DNA of 64,000 nucleotides from Prevotella sp. GTDB taxonomy: Bacteria > Bacteroidota > Bacteroidia > Bacteroidales > Bacteroidaceae. The position numbers and the translations under genes were made by a program. The notes under the pieces are model-generated. The model was not told where the DNA came from and did not search any database. It saw only the letters and a program-made list of their open reading frames with translations. Numbering within the stretch: the stretch's first letter is position 1; the number at the start of each line of letters is the position of its first letter. The stretch is taken from NCBI GenBank assembly GCA_017651265.1, contig JAGCDO010000067.1, forward strand, positions 26,446-90,445, in the 5' to 3' direction. Below, in pieces: positions 1 to 8,866 of the stretch.

Positions 1-28
1 AAGTCATTGTAGATTAGAAGAAAAGTAG

Positions 29-36
29 TAATTTTG
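29..36 (+). promoter_or_regulatory. -7 promoter box (distal) of the MFS operon
   Basis: TAATTTTG matches the Bacteroidota -7 consensus TAnnTTTG, with TTG at 7-9 about 19 nt upstream as a possible -33 box. It is a second, more distal candidate for the first operon. Confidence 0.45.
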
Positions 37-142
37 CACTGTGTTTTTCATGGTATTAGATTATTAAGGTTAATAAAGATTGATTGTCGTGAGACAATCA
101 ATTTTTTTTTGCTATATATTTGCTGTTATAAAGAATTTGCGT

Positions 143-150
143 TATCTTTG
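143..150 (+). promoter_or_regulatory. -7 promoter box of the MFS-rsmE operon
   Basis: TATCTTTG fits the TAnnTTTG -7 consensus, with TTTG at 119-122 at 20-nt spacing. It lies 24 nt upstream of the ATG at 175. This rules out the longer upstream reading frame that begins at 34 and fixes the start of the transporter. Confidence 0.7.
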
Positions 151-174
151 CGGTCAAATATTAACAAAAAGCGT

Positions 175-1488
175 ATGAATCTGAAATTCCGTTTGTCGCT
201 GATGAACTTCCTGGAGTTCGCAGTATGGGGCGCCTACCTCACATGTATGGGCAATTACCTGGGAGTAGCAGGTCTGGGTGATAAGATCTCCTGGTTCTAT
301 GCCATCCAAGGTATTGTTAGCATCTTTATGCCCACCCTGATGGGTATCGTAGCAGATAAGTATATCCAGCCACAGCGGTTGCTGGGATTGTGCCATCTGC
401 TGGCAGGAGCCTTCATGCTGGGCTGCTGGTGGATGGGCATGCAGGCAGGGTTCGGCAACGAACTGCCCAATAAGTCGGCCTTTATCGCCGTCTATACGCT
501 GAGTGTGGCCTTCTTTATGCCGACGATTGCCCTGGCAAACACCACGGCCTTTACGATTCTGAAGAACAACGGACTGGATACAGTGAAGGATTTCCCGCCC
601 ATCCGTGTGTTAGGAACGGTGGGCTTCATCGCAACGATGTGGTTCGTGAACTGTGCTGTATGGCAGGATGGATCGTTCTCCATGACCTTGGCCGACAGTG
701 CACATAAATTCCAATATACCTACATGCAGTTCTTTGTATCAGGCATTTTAAGTCTGGTACTCTTTGCCTATTGTTTCACTTTACCGGAGTGCAAGGTGGA
801 GAAGAAGGCAGAGAAGAAATCGCTGGCAGAGAGTCTGGGCCTCAACGCCTTCAAACTGTTCAAGCGCAGACAGATGGCTCTGTTCTTCATCTTCTCAGCG
901 CTGCTCGGTATGTGTCTGCAGGTGACCAATGGCTATGCGGGTCCGTTCATCACCAGCTTCAAGGGTAGCGCCGATGCTGCCGTGGCTACATCATTTGCAG
1001 CCAATAATGCTACGCTGCTCACCTCAATCTCACAGATCAGTGAGGCCTTGTGTATCCTGATGATTCCTTTCTTCCTCAAGCGATACGGTATCAAGGTGGT
1101 AATGCTCATGTCAATGTTTGCATGGGTGTTCCGCTTTGGCTTCTTCGGTGTGGGTAATCCCGCCATGCCCGGGGTGATATTCTTTATCCTCTCTTGTATC
1201 GTCTATGGCGTTGCCTTCGACTTCTTCAATGTTTCTGGTGGTATCTTTGTCGATCAGGAGTGCGAACCTTCCATCAAGGCTTCTGCGCAGGGATTGTTCA
1301 TGATGATGACCAATGGTATCGGTGCTACAGTGGGAACGCTGGCTGCTGGCGAGATTGTCAATAACTATTGTACATGGAAAGACGGCTTCCTGATGGGTGA
1401 CTGGCAGGCTTGCTGGTTTATCTTCGCTGCCTTTGCATTGGTTGTTGGTATTGCGTTCGCTTTGGTTTTCAAGCCCGAGAAGAAATAG
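175..1488 (+). CDS. Nucleoside-type MFS transporter (NupG-like)
   Basis: Predicted inner-membrane major facilitator, 437 aa, about 12 hydrophobic segments. The N-terminus (LMNFLEFAVWGAYLTCMGNY) is typical of the nucleoside:proton symporter group common in Bacteroidota, which imports nucleosides. The frame is open from 34, but the promoter at 143-150 and the start of hydrophobic MFS sequence favour the ATG at 175. It is first in an apparent five-gene operon; rsmE follows after 6 nt. Substrate is inferred from family resemblance only. A sugar or other solute MFS is the alternative. Confidence 0.8.
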   Translation: MNLKFRLSLMNFLEFAVWGAYLTCMGNYLGVAGLGDKISWFYAIQGIVSIFMPTLMGIVADKYIQPQRLLGLCHLLAGAFMLGCWWMGMQAGFGNELPNKSAFIAVYTLSVAFFMPTIALANTTAFTILKNNGLDTVKDFPPIRVLGTVGFIATMWFVNCAVWQDGSFSMTLADSAHKFQYTYMQFFVSGILSLVLFAYCFTLPECKVEKKAEKKSLAESLGLNAFKLFKRRQMALFFIFSALLGMCLQVTNGYAGPFITSFKGSADAAVATSFAANNATLLTSISQISEALCILMIPFFLKRYGIKVVMLMSMFAWVFRFGFFGVGNPAMPGVIFFILSCIVYGVAFDFFNVSGGIFVDQECEPSIKASAQGLFMMMTNGIGATVGTLAAGEIVNNYCTWKDGFLMGDWQACWFIFAAFALVVGIAFALVFKPEKK

Positions 1489-1494
1489 TAGCGG

Positions 1495-2232
1495 ATGAAG
1501 GAAGAACGTTATTTCTACGTCCCTGACGCTTCTTCGCGAACGGAACTACCCGAAGAAGAAGCCTTGCATGCGGTGAGAGTGCTCCGCATGAAGGGAGGCG
1601 ATGAGATGTTCCTCATGGATGGCGAGGGAGTGTTCTATCGTGCTGTCGTAACGATAGCGGCCACCCGCCGCTGTTTCTATGATATCGTGGAAGCAATTCC
1701 GCAACAGCGCGATTGGCGCGGACGCATACATATTGCCATGGCTCCTACCAAGATGATGGAAAGGGTGGAGTGGTTTGTAGAGAAGGCCACGGAGATCGGC
1801 ATTGATGAGTTCAGCTTCCTGTGCTGCAGTTTCTCAGAAAGACGGATACTTCGAGTACAACGTCTGGAGAAGATCGTGGTCTCTGCCGTAAAGCAGAGCA
1901 GAAAACCATGGAAACCTGTTGTCAACGCAATGGTTGATTTCCATGACTTTATCCGTCAACCGCGTGAAGGACGGAAGTTCATTGCACATTGTTATCAGGA
2001 GTTTGCTCGAGAGGATTTGTACCAGATCCTGCAACAGCCGGAGGTGGCACAGGCAGAAGATGAGATCACGGTGCTCATAGGACCAGAAGGTGATTTCTCT
2101 GTCGAGGAGGTAAAGGAGGCCATGGCTCAAGGCTACCGCAGCGTTTCTCTGGGAAAGGAACGGTTGCGTACGGAGACGGCTGCCCTGTCGGCAGCGATGA
2201 TGGGACATCTATCCCGAAGAATCATAGAATAG
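1495..2232 (+). CDS. rsmE: 16S rRNA m3U1498 methyltransferase RsmE
   Basis: SPOUT-class methyltransferase that methylates N3 of U1498 in 16S rRNA, using S-adenosylmethionine; acts on the 30S subunit in the cytoplasm. 245 aa, the usual length. The C-terminal knot motif is present: GPEGDFSVEEV around residues 190-200, then LGKERLRTETAALSA. The N-terminal PUA-like part contains the HAVRVLRMKGGD segment usual for the family. It sits 6 nt after the transporter and 4 nt before the DUF4836 gene, so it is probably cotranscribed with unrelated envelope genes. Confidence 0.93.
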   Translation: MKEERYFYVPDASSRTELPEEEALHAVRVLRMKGGDEMFLMDGEGVFYRAVVTIAATRRCFYDIVEAIPQQRDWRGRIHIAMAPTKMMERVEWFVEKATEIGIDEFSFLCCSFSERRILRVQRLEKIVVSAVKQSRKPWKPVVNAMVDFHDFIRQPREGRKFIAHCYQEFAREDLYQILQQPEVAQAEDEITVLIGPEGDFSVEEVKEAMAQGYRSVSLGKERLRTETAALSAAMMGHLSRRIIE

Positions 2233-2236
2233 ACAA

Positions 2237-3448
2237 ATGATGAAGAAAACACTTCTTTTGATAGGGGCAGCATTCGTTATGCTGCTCTCATCATGTTCAG
2301 AAAAAGAATATACCGATGTGATTCCACGTGGAAGCACAGCACTGATGAGTATGGATCTGCAGCAGACCGGTACGGATGTGTTGCAGTCGTTGATCGGATT
2401 ATCTGATACGCAAGACTGTGGTATTGACATTTCCGCTAAGCTTTATCTCTTTGAATCACCCGATGGGAACATGGGATTGGTAGCGAAGGTCAGTGATGCT
2501 GACAAGTTGGAAGGAATAGTGAACGATTTATCAGAAACAGGTGTTTGTCAGAAGGTTACCCAACGAAAAGATGTTCGTTTTACCTTGGTGAAGGAGGCAT
2601 GGGTGATGGGCTTTGACGACCATGCCGTGATGCTGATGGGACCGATTGCTTCTGCTCAGCAAACGCAGATACAACAGCAGATTACCCGCTATCTGAAACA
2701 AGATGAAAGACAGGGAGTCACTGAGTCGAAGATGTTTCAGAAACTCGATTCCATCCGTTCAGCCATGGCTCTTGTGACACAGGTGGCAGCCTTACCAGAG
2801 CAGTTCACTGCTCCCTTTATGTTAGGAGCACCCAAGACAGCCGACGCTTCGCAGGTTTTACTTGAGGCAGAACTGCAAGTGCAGGACCAGATGCTGGTGA
2901 TTCAAGGTCAGACCTTCTCGTTCAACCAGCAGATAGATAAGGATTTGCAGGAGACAGCCACCCTGTTCCGTCCGATGGAAGGAGCCTTCCTGAACCGTCT
3001 TGGAACCAATACACCCTTGTCGTTCCTCACCAATGTGGAAGGTAAACGTTTCCTACCTGTCCTGCAGCAGAACAAAGGACTGCAGTCGTTACTGACAGGT
3101 GCGAAGTTCACCATAGACATCAATGAGGTAATTAACTCTGTGGAAGGTGATATGCTCCTTTCCTTCTCGTCGTTCGGTGACGGGAATGGTAGAATGGCGA
3201 TGCATGCACAGAGAGGGGAGAAGCCAGACTACTATTACAGCAACGGAGAAGAAACGACGCCAGAACAGTCATCACAGGTACTCACCGAATTGTTAGGTGG
3301 TCAGCGTTTAGCGATGGTTCTTCAACTGAATGCGCTGGGTGATGAGTTTGCCACCACTGTTAGTGGATTCCTGAAGCCGTTGTTCGGTGATCTCTCCACC
3401 ATTGTATATGTGATGTGTGTTCCTGAGAAAGGAAACCAACAAGAATAG
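2237..3448 (+). CDS. DUF4836 family lipoprotein
   Basis: 403-aa exported protein with a signal peptide ending in a lipobox (LLSSC, Cys about residue 20), followed by YTDVIPRGSTALMSMDL, which matches the start of DUF4836 proteins of Bacteroidota. Function of the family is not known. It is probably anchored in the envelope. It lies between rsmE (4 nt) and an ABC ATPase (8 nt); the three genes from here to the permease form a plausible unit, which suggests, as inference, that this lipoprotein works with the ABC transporter. An ATG ATG pair opens the gene; the first was taken. Confidence 0.75.
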   Translation: MMKKTLLLIGAAFVMLLSSCSEKEYTDVIPRGSTALMSMDLQQTGTDVLQSLIGLSDTQDCGIDISAKLYLFESPDGNMGLVAKVSDADKLEGIVNDLSETGVCQKVTQRKDVRFTLVKEAWVMGFDDHAVMLMGPIASAQQTQIQQQITRYLKQDERQGVTESKMFQKLDSIRSAMALVTQVAALPEQFTAPFMLGAPKTADASQVLLEAELQVQDQMLVIQGQTFSFNQQIDKDLQETATLFRPMEGAFLNRLGTNTPLSFLTNVEGKRFLPVLQQNKGLQSLLTGAKFTIDINEVINSVEGDMLLSFSSFGDGNGRMAMHAQRGEKPDYYYSNGEETTPEQSSQVLTELLGGQRLAMVLQLNALGDEFATTVSGFLKPLFGDLSTIVYVMCVPEKGNQQE

Positions 3449-3456
3449 TACTGATT

Positions 3457-4101
3457 ATGAATACGATACAATTTAAATATGTCATTCCGCAGGTCTTTGC
3501 TTCCCGTGAAGAGCAGAACAGTGATGTGTGGCAGCAGGATATAACCTTCGAGAAAGAGAAGGTCTATCTGATAGAGGCCGAGAGCGGAAAGGGCAAGAGC
3601 ACGTTTTGCAGTTATCTGATAGGCTATAGGCACGACTACTCCGGTCAGGTGTTGTTCGATGATATCGACGCAAAGGGACTGAAGGTGGCCGACTGGACCA
3701 ACATCCGTCAGCAGCACATCAGTATGTTGTTCCAGGAACTCCGTCTGTTCCCCGAGCTGACTGCCATGGAGAATGTGCTCATCAAGAACAACCTCACGGG
3801 ATATAAGACGCGTGAGGAGATTATCAGCTGGTTCGAGATGTTAGGCATACCCGACAAACAAGACGTGAAGATCGGTCGTATGTCATTCGGTCAGCAGCAG
3901 CGTGTGGCCCTGATGCGCAGTCTGGTGCAGCCTTTCGACTTCCTCGTTGCTGATGAGCCAGTGAGTCATCTCGACGACCAGAACGCCAGTATCATGGGCG
4001 ATATCATGATGCAGGAAGTGCGCCGACAGGGTGCCGGACTGATTGTTACCAGTATCGGCAAGCACATGGACCTCAACTACGACAAGGTCGTACAATTGTA
4101 A
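3457..4101 (+). CDS. ABC transporter ATP-binding protein (LolD/MacB-like)
   Basis: 214-aa single ABC domain. Walker A is an atypical ESGKGKST, the Q-loop lies near LFQELRLFPE, the signature is MSFGQQQRV in place of LSGGQ, and Walker B is FLVADEPVSHLD. The domain resembles LolD/FtsE-type ATPases that pair with FtsX-like permeases, and such a permease follows 19 nt downstream. It probably powers a mechanotransmission or lipoprotein-handling complex in the inner membrane with the next gene. The signature MSFGQ is a minor variant that other LolD-like proteins also show. Confidence 0.85.
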   Translation: MNTIQFKYVIPQVFASREEQNSDVWQQDITFEKEKVYLIEAESGKGKSTFCSYLIGYRHDYSGQVLFDDIDAKGLKVADWTNIRQQHISMLFQELRLFPELTAMENVLIKNNLTGYKTREEIISWFEMLGIPDKQDVKIGRMSFGQQQRVALMRSLVQPFDFLVADEPVSHLDDQNASIMGDIMMQEVRRQGAGLIVTSIGKHMDLNYDKVVQL

Positions 4102-4120
4102 TTAAGTTATCTTGCAGATT

Positions 4121-5323
4121 ATGAATTTAGTTTGGAAACTTCTCCGACAGCATATCAGTATCCCGCAGCTGGCCGGCTTCTTCTTAGCCAACCTGGTGGG
4201 TATGTTCATCGTGATGTTAGGCGTGCAGTTTTACCGTGACATCCTGCCCGTTTTCACCTCTGAAGACTCCTTTATGAAATCCGACTTCCTGATCATCAAC
4301 AAGAAAGTAGGTATGGGTAATGCACTCTCAGGACATAGTCATGTGTTCAGCGGTGCCGAGATGGGAGAGTTGGAGAACCAGTTGTTTGTCGAGAAAACAG
4401 GCAAGTTCACACGGGCCCAGTACCAGATACAAGCTTCGTTAGGCATCAACGGACAGAGCATGATGAGTACGGAACTGTTCTTCGAGAGCGTTCCCGATGA
4501 GTTCGTGGATGTATCCACCAAAGACTGGCAGTATGTTCCGGGTGAGAGCAAGACCGTTCCTATTATCCTTCCGCGTTCGTACGTGAACATGTATAACTTC
4601 GGCTTTGCCCGCAGTCATCATCTCCCGGCCATCAACGAGGGGGTGCTGAACATGGTGGATGTGGTGATCCGTATTCGCGGTAATGGTAAGGACGCCGACA
4701 TGAAGGGTAGGGTGATCGGTTTCTCCAACCGTCTGAATACCATTCTTGTACCTGAAAGCTTCATTGAATGGAGTAATGGCGAGTATGCACCGACAGAAGA
4801 ACCGGAGACCACCCGTTTGATTGTTCAGGTGTCTAATCCTACCGATCCTGCCGTGGCACAATACCTGGACGATCATGGCTATGAACTGGAAGAAGACCGT
4901 TCACAAACGGAGAAGATGGTTTATTTCCTGAAGATGATTGTGGCCATCGTGCTGATTATCGGTCTGGTTATTTCCATCTTGAGTTTCTATATCCTCATGC
5001 TCAGCATATATCTTCTTTTGCAGAAGAATGCCGAGAAGCTGGAGAACCTCTTGCTGGTGGGTTATTCGCCGTCAAGGACAGCCCGTCCCTACCAGTTGCT
5101 CACTTTAGGTTTGAACATCCTGGTGTTCATCCTTGCCTTGGGTGTGCTCTGGCTGGTAAGATGCTACTATATGGAGATTGTCGAAACGGTCTATCCCGAG
5201 GTTGATGGCGGTACGATGTTGCCCGCCGTCCTCGTGGGTCTGCTGCTTCTGTTGCTTGTCTCCATTTTCAATCTCTTTGCTATCCGCAGGAAGGTAATGC
5301 GTATCTGGAAACGGGAAGAATAA
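4121..5323 (+). CDS. FtsX/MacB-like ABC transporter permease
   Basis: 400-aa membrane protein: one TM segment near residues 15-38, a periplasmic domain of about 230 residues, then three C-terminal TM segments (about 270-300, 325-350, 365-390). This is the topology of MacB/FtsX-type permeases, which drive periplasmic work rather than classical transport. The in-frame TTG at 4112 is rejected in favour of the ATG at 4121. Partner ATPase lies directly upstream, and it ends the operon that began at 175; a fresh promoter precedes the next gene. Confidence 0.8.
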   Translation: MNLVWKLLRQHISIPQLAGFFLANLVGMFIVMLGVQFYRDILPVFTSEDSFMKSDFLIINKKVGMGNALSGHSHVFSGAEMGELENQLFVEKTGKFTRAQYQIQASLGINGQSMMSTELFFESVPDEFVDVSTKDWQYVPGESKTVPIILPRSYVNMYNFGFARSHHLPAINEGVLNMVDVVIRIRGNGKDADMKGRVIGFSNRLNTILVPESFIEWSNGEYAPTEEPETTRLIVQVSNPTDPAVAQYLDDHGYELEEDRSQTEKMVYFLKMIVAIVLIIGLVISILSFYILMLSIYLLLQKNAEKLENLLLVGYSPSRTARPYQLLTLGLNILVFILALGVLWLVRCYYMEIVETVYPEVDGGTMLPAVLVGLLLLLLVSIFNLFAIRRKVMRIWKREE

Positions 5324-5408
5324 GTGATATAAATCATTTTTCCGTTGTTTTTCCCCTTCCAGATGCAGATTATTCCCGATTGTGTTTGGTGGAATGTATT
5401 ATTTTATA

Positions 5409-5416
5409 TACCTTTG
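5409..5416 (+). promoter_or_regulatory. -7 promoter box of the first TonB-dependent receptor
   Basis: TACCTTTG matches TAnnTTTG, with TTTG at 5385-5388 at 20-nt spacing. The start codon is 63 nt downstream. Confidence 0.75.
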
Positions 5417-5479
5417 CATCGTCATTTTTAATGGCGAGTAATTATTATTATTTATTTCAACTTCAACTCTATTAAAAAC

Positions 5480-8400
5480 ATGCAGAAAAGATTGTTCTTT
5501 CTGATGGCTATGATGCTGATGATTGTTTCATCGGCCATGGCACAGGTGACCACTTCCAGCATGTCCGGTAAGGTGACTATCGGATCAGCTGCAGGTGAAG
5601 AAGTAATTGGTGCGACCGTACAGGCGGTTCATGAACCCTCAGGTACGCGCTACACAGCTGTCACGAATGTTGACGGTCGTTTTAACATCCAGGGTATGCG
5701 TACCGGTGGTCCGTATTCAGTAACGGTAAGCTACATCGGTTTCCAGACAAAGACCCTGAAAGGTATCACACTCGAGCTCGGTGAGACTTACAATCTCCAG
5801 GTGTGGCTGTCTGAAGACGCCAACGAGTTGGCCGAGGTGGTAATTACTGGTAAGGCCTCTAAGTTTACGGCCGAGAAGACGGGTGCAACCACCAACATCT
5901 CTAACAAGATGATGAATGAGCTGCCCACCGTTAACCGCTCTATCAGCGATATCGCCCGTATCTCTCCCTATGCCAATGGCATGAGCTTCGCAGGTGGTGA
6001 CGGTCGTAGCACGAACTTCACCCTGGACGGTGCTAATTTCAACAACAACTTCGGTCTGAGCCCTAATCTCCCCGGTGGTGGTAACCCCATCTCTATGGAT
6101 GCTATCGATGAGGTTCAGGTAGTTGTTGCTCCCTTTGATGTTCGTCAGACCAACTTTATTGGTGGTGGTATCAATGCCGTTACCAAGTCGGGTACAAACA
6201 CCTTCCGTGGTACAGCATACGTTTATCACAACAATGAGAATATGCACGGTAACCGTGTAGACAATATGTATATGACCGATCCGGGTAAGGATCGTCTTAC
6301 TACCTATGGCTTCACCCTCGGTGGTCCGATTATCAAGAACAAGCTGTTCTTCTTCGTAAACTACGAGCACTCTACTGTTCCTACTGTTGCTACCCGCTGG
6401 CGTGCTTCTGACGACGGTAAGTATGACAAGGAGAACTATATCTCTCGCACCACCAATTCCGATATGCAGAAGGTGAGCGAGCACATGAAGAGCAAGTACG
6501 GTTATGATACCGGTTCTTGGACCAACTTCCCCGCTGACGAGAGCAACGATAAGATCCTGGCTCGTCTCGACTGGAACATCACCGACAACCACCATCTGGC
6601 TCTGCGTTACAACAACACGAAGAACACAGCATGGAACTCTGTAAACGGTAACTCCACACAGGCCAGCTACCGTATCCGTCTCGACCGTATGTCAATCTAC
6701 TCCATGGCCTTCGCCAACACCATGTACTCTATGGATAACAAGGTGCAGTCATGGTCAGCCGACCTGAACAGTCGTTTCGGTGATAAGATGGCAAACCAGT
6801 TGCTCTTCACCTATTCGAACATCGAGGATATGCGTGGCAGTGGCTCCAGTCTGTTCCCCTTCGTTGACATCCTGAACGGTTACACCGAGGCTGATGGTGT
6901 GGTTACCCAGACTCTCGAACCTTACATGTCATTGGGTTATGAGCTGTTCTCTTACCTGAACGGTGTGACCAACAAGATCACGAACCTGACAGATAACTTC
7001 ACGTATTATCTTCCCAAGCACAAGATCACTGCTGGATTCAGCTTCGAGCACCAGACAGCCGACAACAGTTATCTGCGTGGTGGTACCGGTTACTACCGTT
7101 ATCGTTCAGTCGATGACTTCCTGACTGGTGCTGCTCCTGAGACTGTTGCTATCGACTACGGTTACAACGGTCGTCAGGCTACCTCTAACGTAACCTTCAA
7201 CCAGATTGGTCTCTATCTGCAGGATGAGTGGAATATCCGCGACAACTTCAAGTTGACCGCCGGTATCCGTTTCGACGACCTGCTGTTCAACGAGGATGAT
7301 ATCATCACGAATAATGCTATCCGCGACATCGACTTCGGTGGTCGTCACATCGACACTGGTAAGTGGCCGAACAGCAATATTCAGATTTCTCCGCGTTTGG
7401 GCTTCACATGGGATGTATTTGGTGACAAGTCATTGAAGGTACGTGGCGGTACCGGTCTCTTCGCCGGTCGCCTGCCGTTGGTATTCTTCACCAACATGCC
7501 TTCTGCTTCTGCCATGATTCAGAACCGTCCGGTATTCAGCACCACCTACAACTCAGATGGTACTGTGAAGAGTCGTGACGCTGGTCTTGACAAGTTCGTA
7601 GGCGGTCTGGTAACTGATGTAGAGAAGATTCGTCAGCTGATGGGCGAGAGCGTTGCTCCTGCTAACATCACTCCTGAGCAGGGTCTCTTCCAGAAGAGTA
7701 TCGCCGGTGTGGATCCCGAGTTCAAGATGCCGCAGGTATGGAAGTCAAGCATCGCTGTTGACTACCAGCTGCCCGTGAACTTCCCGTTCACAGCAACAGC
7801 AGAGTTCACCTACACCAAGAAGATCAACGATGTTCGTCTGGTGAACTGGAACGTGAAGGAAGACACCAGCGGTTGGGAGCGTTTGAAGGGCGCAGACAAC
7901 CGTCTGCTCTATCCTGCCGACTTCGTGTACAACAGCAAGGTGAGCGATGCTTGTATGCTCGTGAACACCAGTCGTGGTTACGGTTGGACTGCCAACCTCA
8001 CCTTGAATGCTGAGCCTGTTGAGAACTTAAACATCATGGCTGCCTATACGCACACTGTGATGAAGGAGGTTTCCGGTATGCCTGGTTCTAACGCTACCTC
8101 TGCATGGAACGGTCTTTATACCATCGATGGTCCTAACTTCGGTAAGGTACAGAACTCACAGTACGTGATTCCTGACCGTATCATCGCCAATATCTCTTAC
8201 AAGTATGGCAAGGAGCACTTCTCTCTGTTCTACACAGGCTATAGTCCTGCTGGCTACAGCTTCTTCTACAACGGTGATGTCAATGGTGACGGTGTTGCTA
8301 CCGACCTGATGTATATCCCCGCTAACGACAGCGAGATCAAGTTCACCGACGAGAGCGATCGTCAGCTCTTCTGGGACTTCGTTAATCAGGATAGCTACCT

Positions 8401-8764
8401 GAAGAATCACAAGGGTGAGTATGCTGAGGCTTATTCTGCCCGCGCTCCCTTCGTTCATCGCTTCGACTTCCGTTGGGCACACGACTTCGACCTGAAGGTA
8501 GGCAACACCTTGCACAAGCTGCAGCTGTCAGCCGACTTCATGAATATCGGCAACCTGTTCAGTTCACGCTGGGGTGTTGAGAAGGATATGGTTGGCTCGT
8601 TCAGCGGTCAGTTCCTGAAGGTTGACAAGGTAGAGAACGGTGTTCCTTACTTCTCTATGCGTAAGGATTCTGATGGGAATACTCCTAAAGAGACCTGGAG
8701 CCACATCCATGAATACAACCAGTGCTGGAAACTGCAGATTGGTGTGAAGTATTATTTCAACTAA
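5480..8764 (+). CDS. Oar-like TonB-dependent receptor 1
   Basis: 1094-aa outer-membrane receptor. Signal peptide 1-21 (ending SAMAQ), a carboxypeptidase-regulatory-like beta domain about 25-105 (VIGATVQAVHEPSGT, FNIQGM), a plug domain about 125-240 with IDEVQVVVAPFDVRQ and GGGINAVTKSGTN, and a long beta-barrel ending in an aromatic-rich LQIGVKYYFN, as expected for barrel insertion. Family members (Oar/OmpA-related TBDRs) import substrates or have roles in adhesion. No SusD partner follows, so a glycan-utilisation pair is not indicated. The adjacent gene is a paralogue, which implies tandem duplication. A terminator follows at 8791-8829. Confidence 0.9.
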   Translation: MQKRLFFLMAMMLMIVSSAMAQVTTSSMSGKVTIGSAAGEEVIGATVQAVHEPSGTRYTAVTNVDGRFNIQGMRTGGPYSVTVSYIGFQTKTLKGITLELGETYNLQVWLSEDANELAEVVITGKASKFTAEKTGATTNISNKMMNELPTVNRSISDIARISPYANGMSFAGGDGRSTNFTLDGANFNNNFGLSPNLPGGGNPISMDAIDEVQVVVAPFDVRQTNFIGGGINAVTKSGTNTFRGTAYVYHNNENMHGNRVDNMYMTDPGKDRLTTYGFTLGGPIIKNKLFFFVNYEHSTVPTVATRWRASDDGKYDKENYISRTTNSDMQKVSEHMKSKYGYDTGSWTNFPADESNDKILARLDWNITDNHHLALRYNNTKNTAWNSVNGNSTQASYRIRLDRMSIYSMAFANTMYSMDNKVQSWSADLNSRFGDKMANQLLFTYSNIEDMRGSGSSLFPFVDILNGYTEADGVVTQTLEPYMSLGYELFSYLNGVTNKITNLTDNFTYYLPKHKITAGFSFEHQTADNSYLRGGTGYYRYRSVDDFLTGAAPETVAIDYGYNGRQATSNVTFNQIGLYLQDEWNIRDNFKLTAGIRFDDLLFNEDDIITNNAIRDIDFGGRHIDTGKWPNSNIQISPRLGFTWDVFGDKSLKVRGGTGLFAGRLPLVFFTNMPSASAMIQNRPVFSTTYNSDGTVKSRDAGLDKFVGGLVTDVEKIRQLMGESVAPANITPEQGLFQKSIAGVDPEFKMPQVWKSSIAVDYQLPVNFPFTATAEFTYTKKINDVRLVNWNVKEDTSGWERLKGADNRLLYPADFVYNSKVSDACMLVNTSRGYGWTANLTLNAEPVENLNIMAAYTHTVMKEVSGMPGSNATSAWNGLYTIDGPNFGKVQNSQYVIPDRIIANISYKYGKEHFSLFYTGYSPAGYSFFYNGDVNGDGVATDLMYIPANDSEIKFTDESDRQLFWDFVNQDSYLKNHKGEYAEAYSARAPFVHRFDFRWAHDFDLKVGNTLHKLQLSADFMNIGNLFSSRWGVEKDMVGSFSGQFLKVDKVENGVPYFSMRKDSDGNTPKETWSHIHEYNQCWKLQIGVKYYFN

Positions 8765-8790
8765 TTCCTCATTCCACATCCAACTATAAT

Positions 8791-8829
8791 AAAAAATCGG
8801 GTATCGCTTGGCGGTATCCGATTTTTTTT
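8791..8829 (+). terminator. Rho-independent terminator after receptor 1
   Basis: Arms 8795-8807 (AATCGGGTATCGC) and 8811-8823 region pair over about 12 bp with two G-U pairs, followed by eight T residues. A-runs on the other side make it partly bidirectional. Confidence 0.75.
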
Positions 8830-8830
8830 C

Positions 8831-8838
8831 TATCTTTG
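8831..8838 (+). promoter_or_regulatory. -7 promoter box of the second TonB-dependent receptor
   Basis: TATCTTTG immediately follows the T-run of the terminator for the previous gene, and TTG at 8808-8810 in the terminator loop could serve as -33. The paralogues are therefore transcribed separately. Confidence 0.7.
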
Positions 8839-8866
8839 TCCCAAATAATTCAACAAACTAATACCT

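Noticed and set aside
3438-3460. GAATAGTACT string outside the heptad elements
   Set aside because: It lies at a stop codon, without arms, GAGA/TCTC or core; a chance match.
5717-6595. 292-codon minus-strand frame inside TonB receptor 1
   Set aside because: Shadow of a biased coding strand; no family motif, no promoter.
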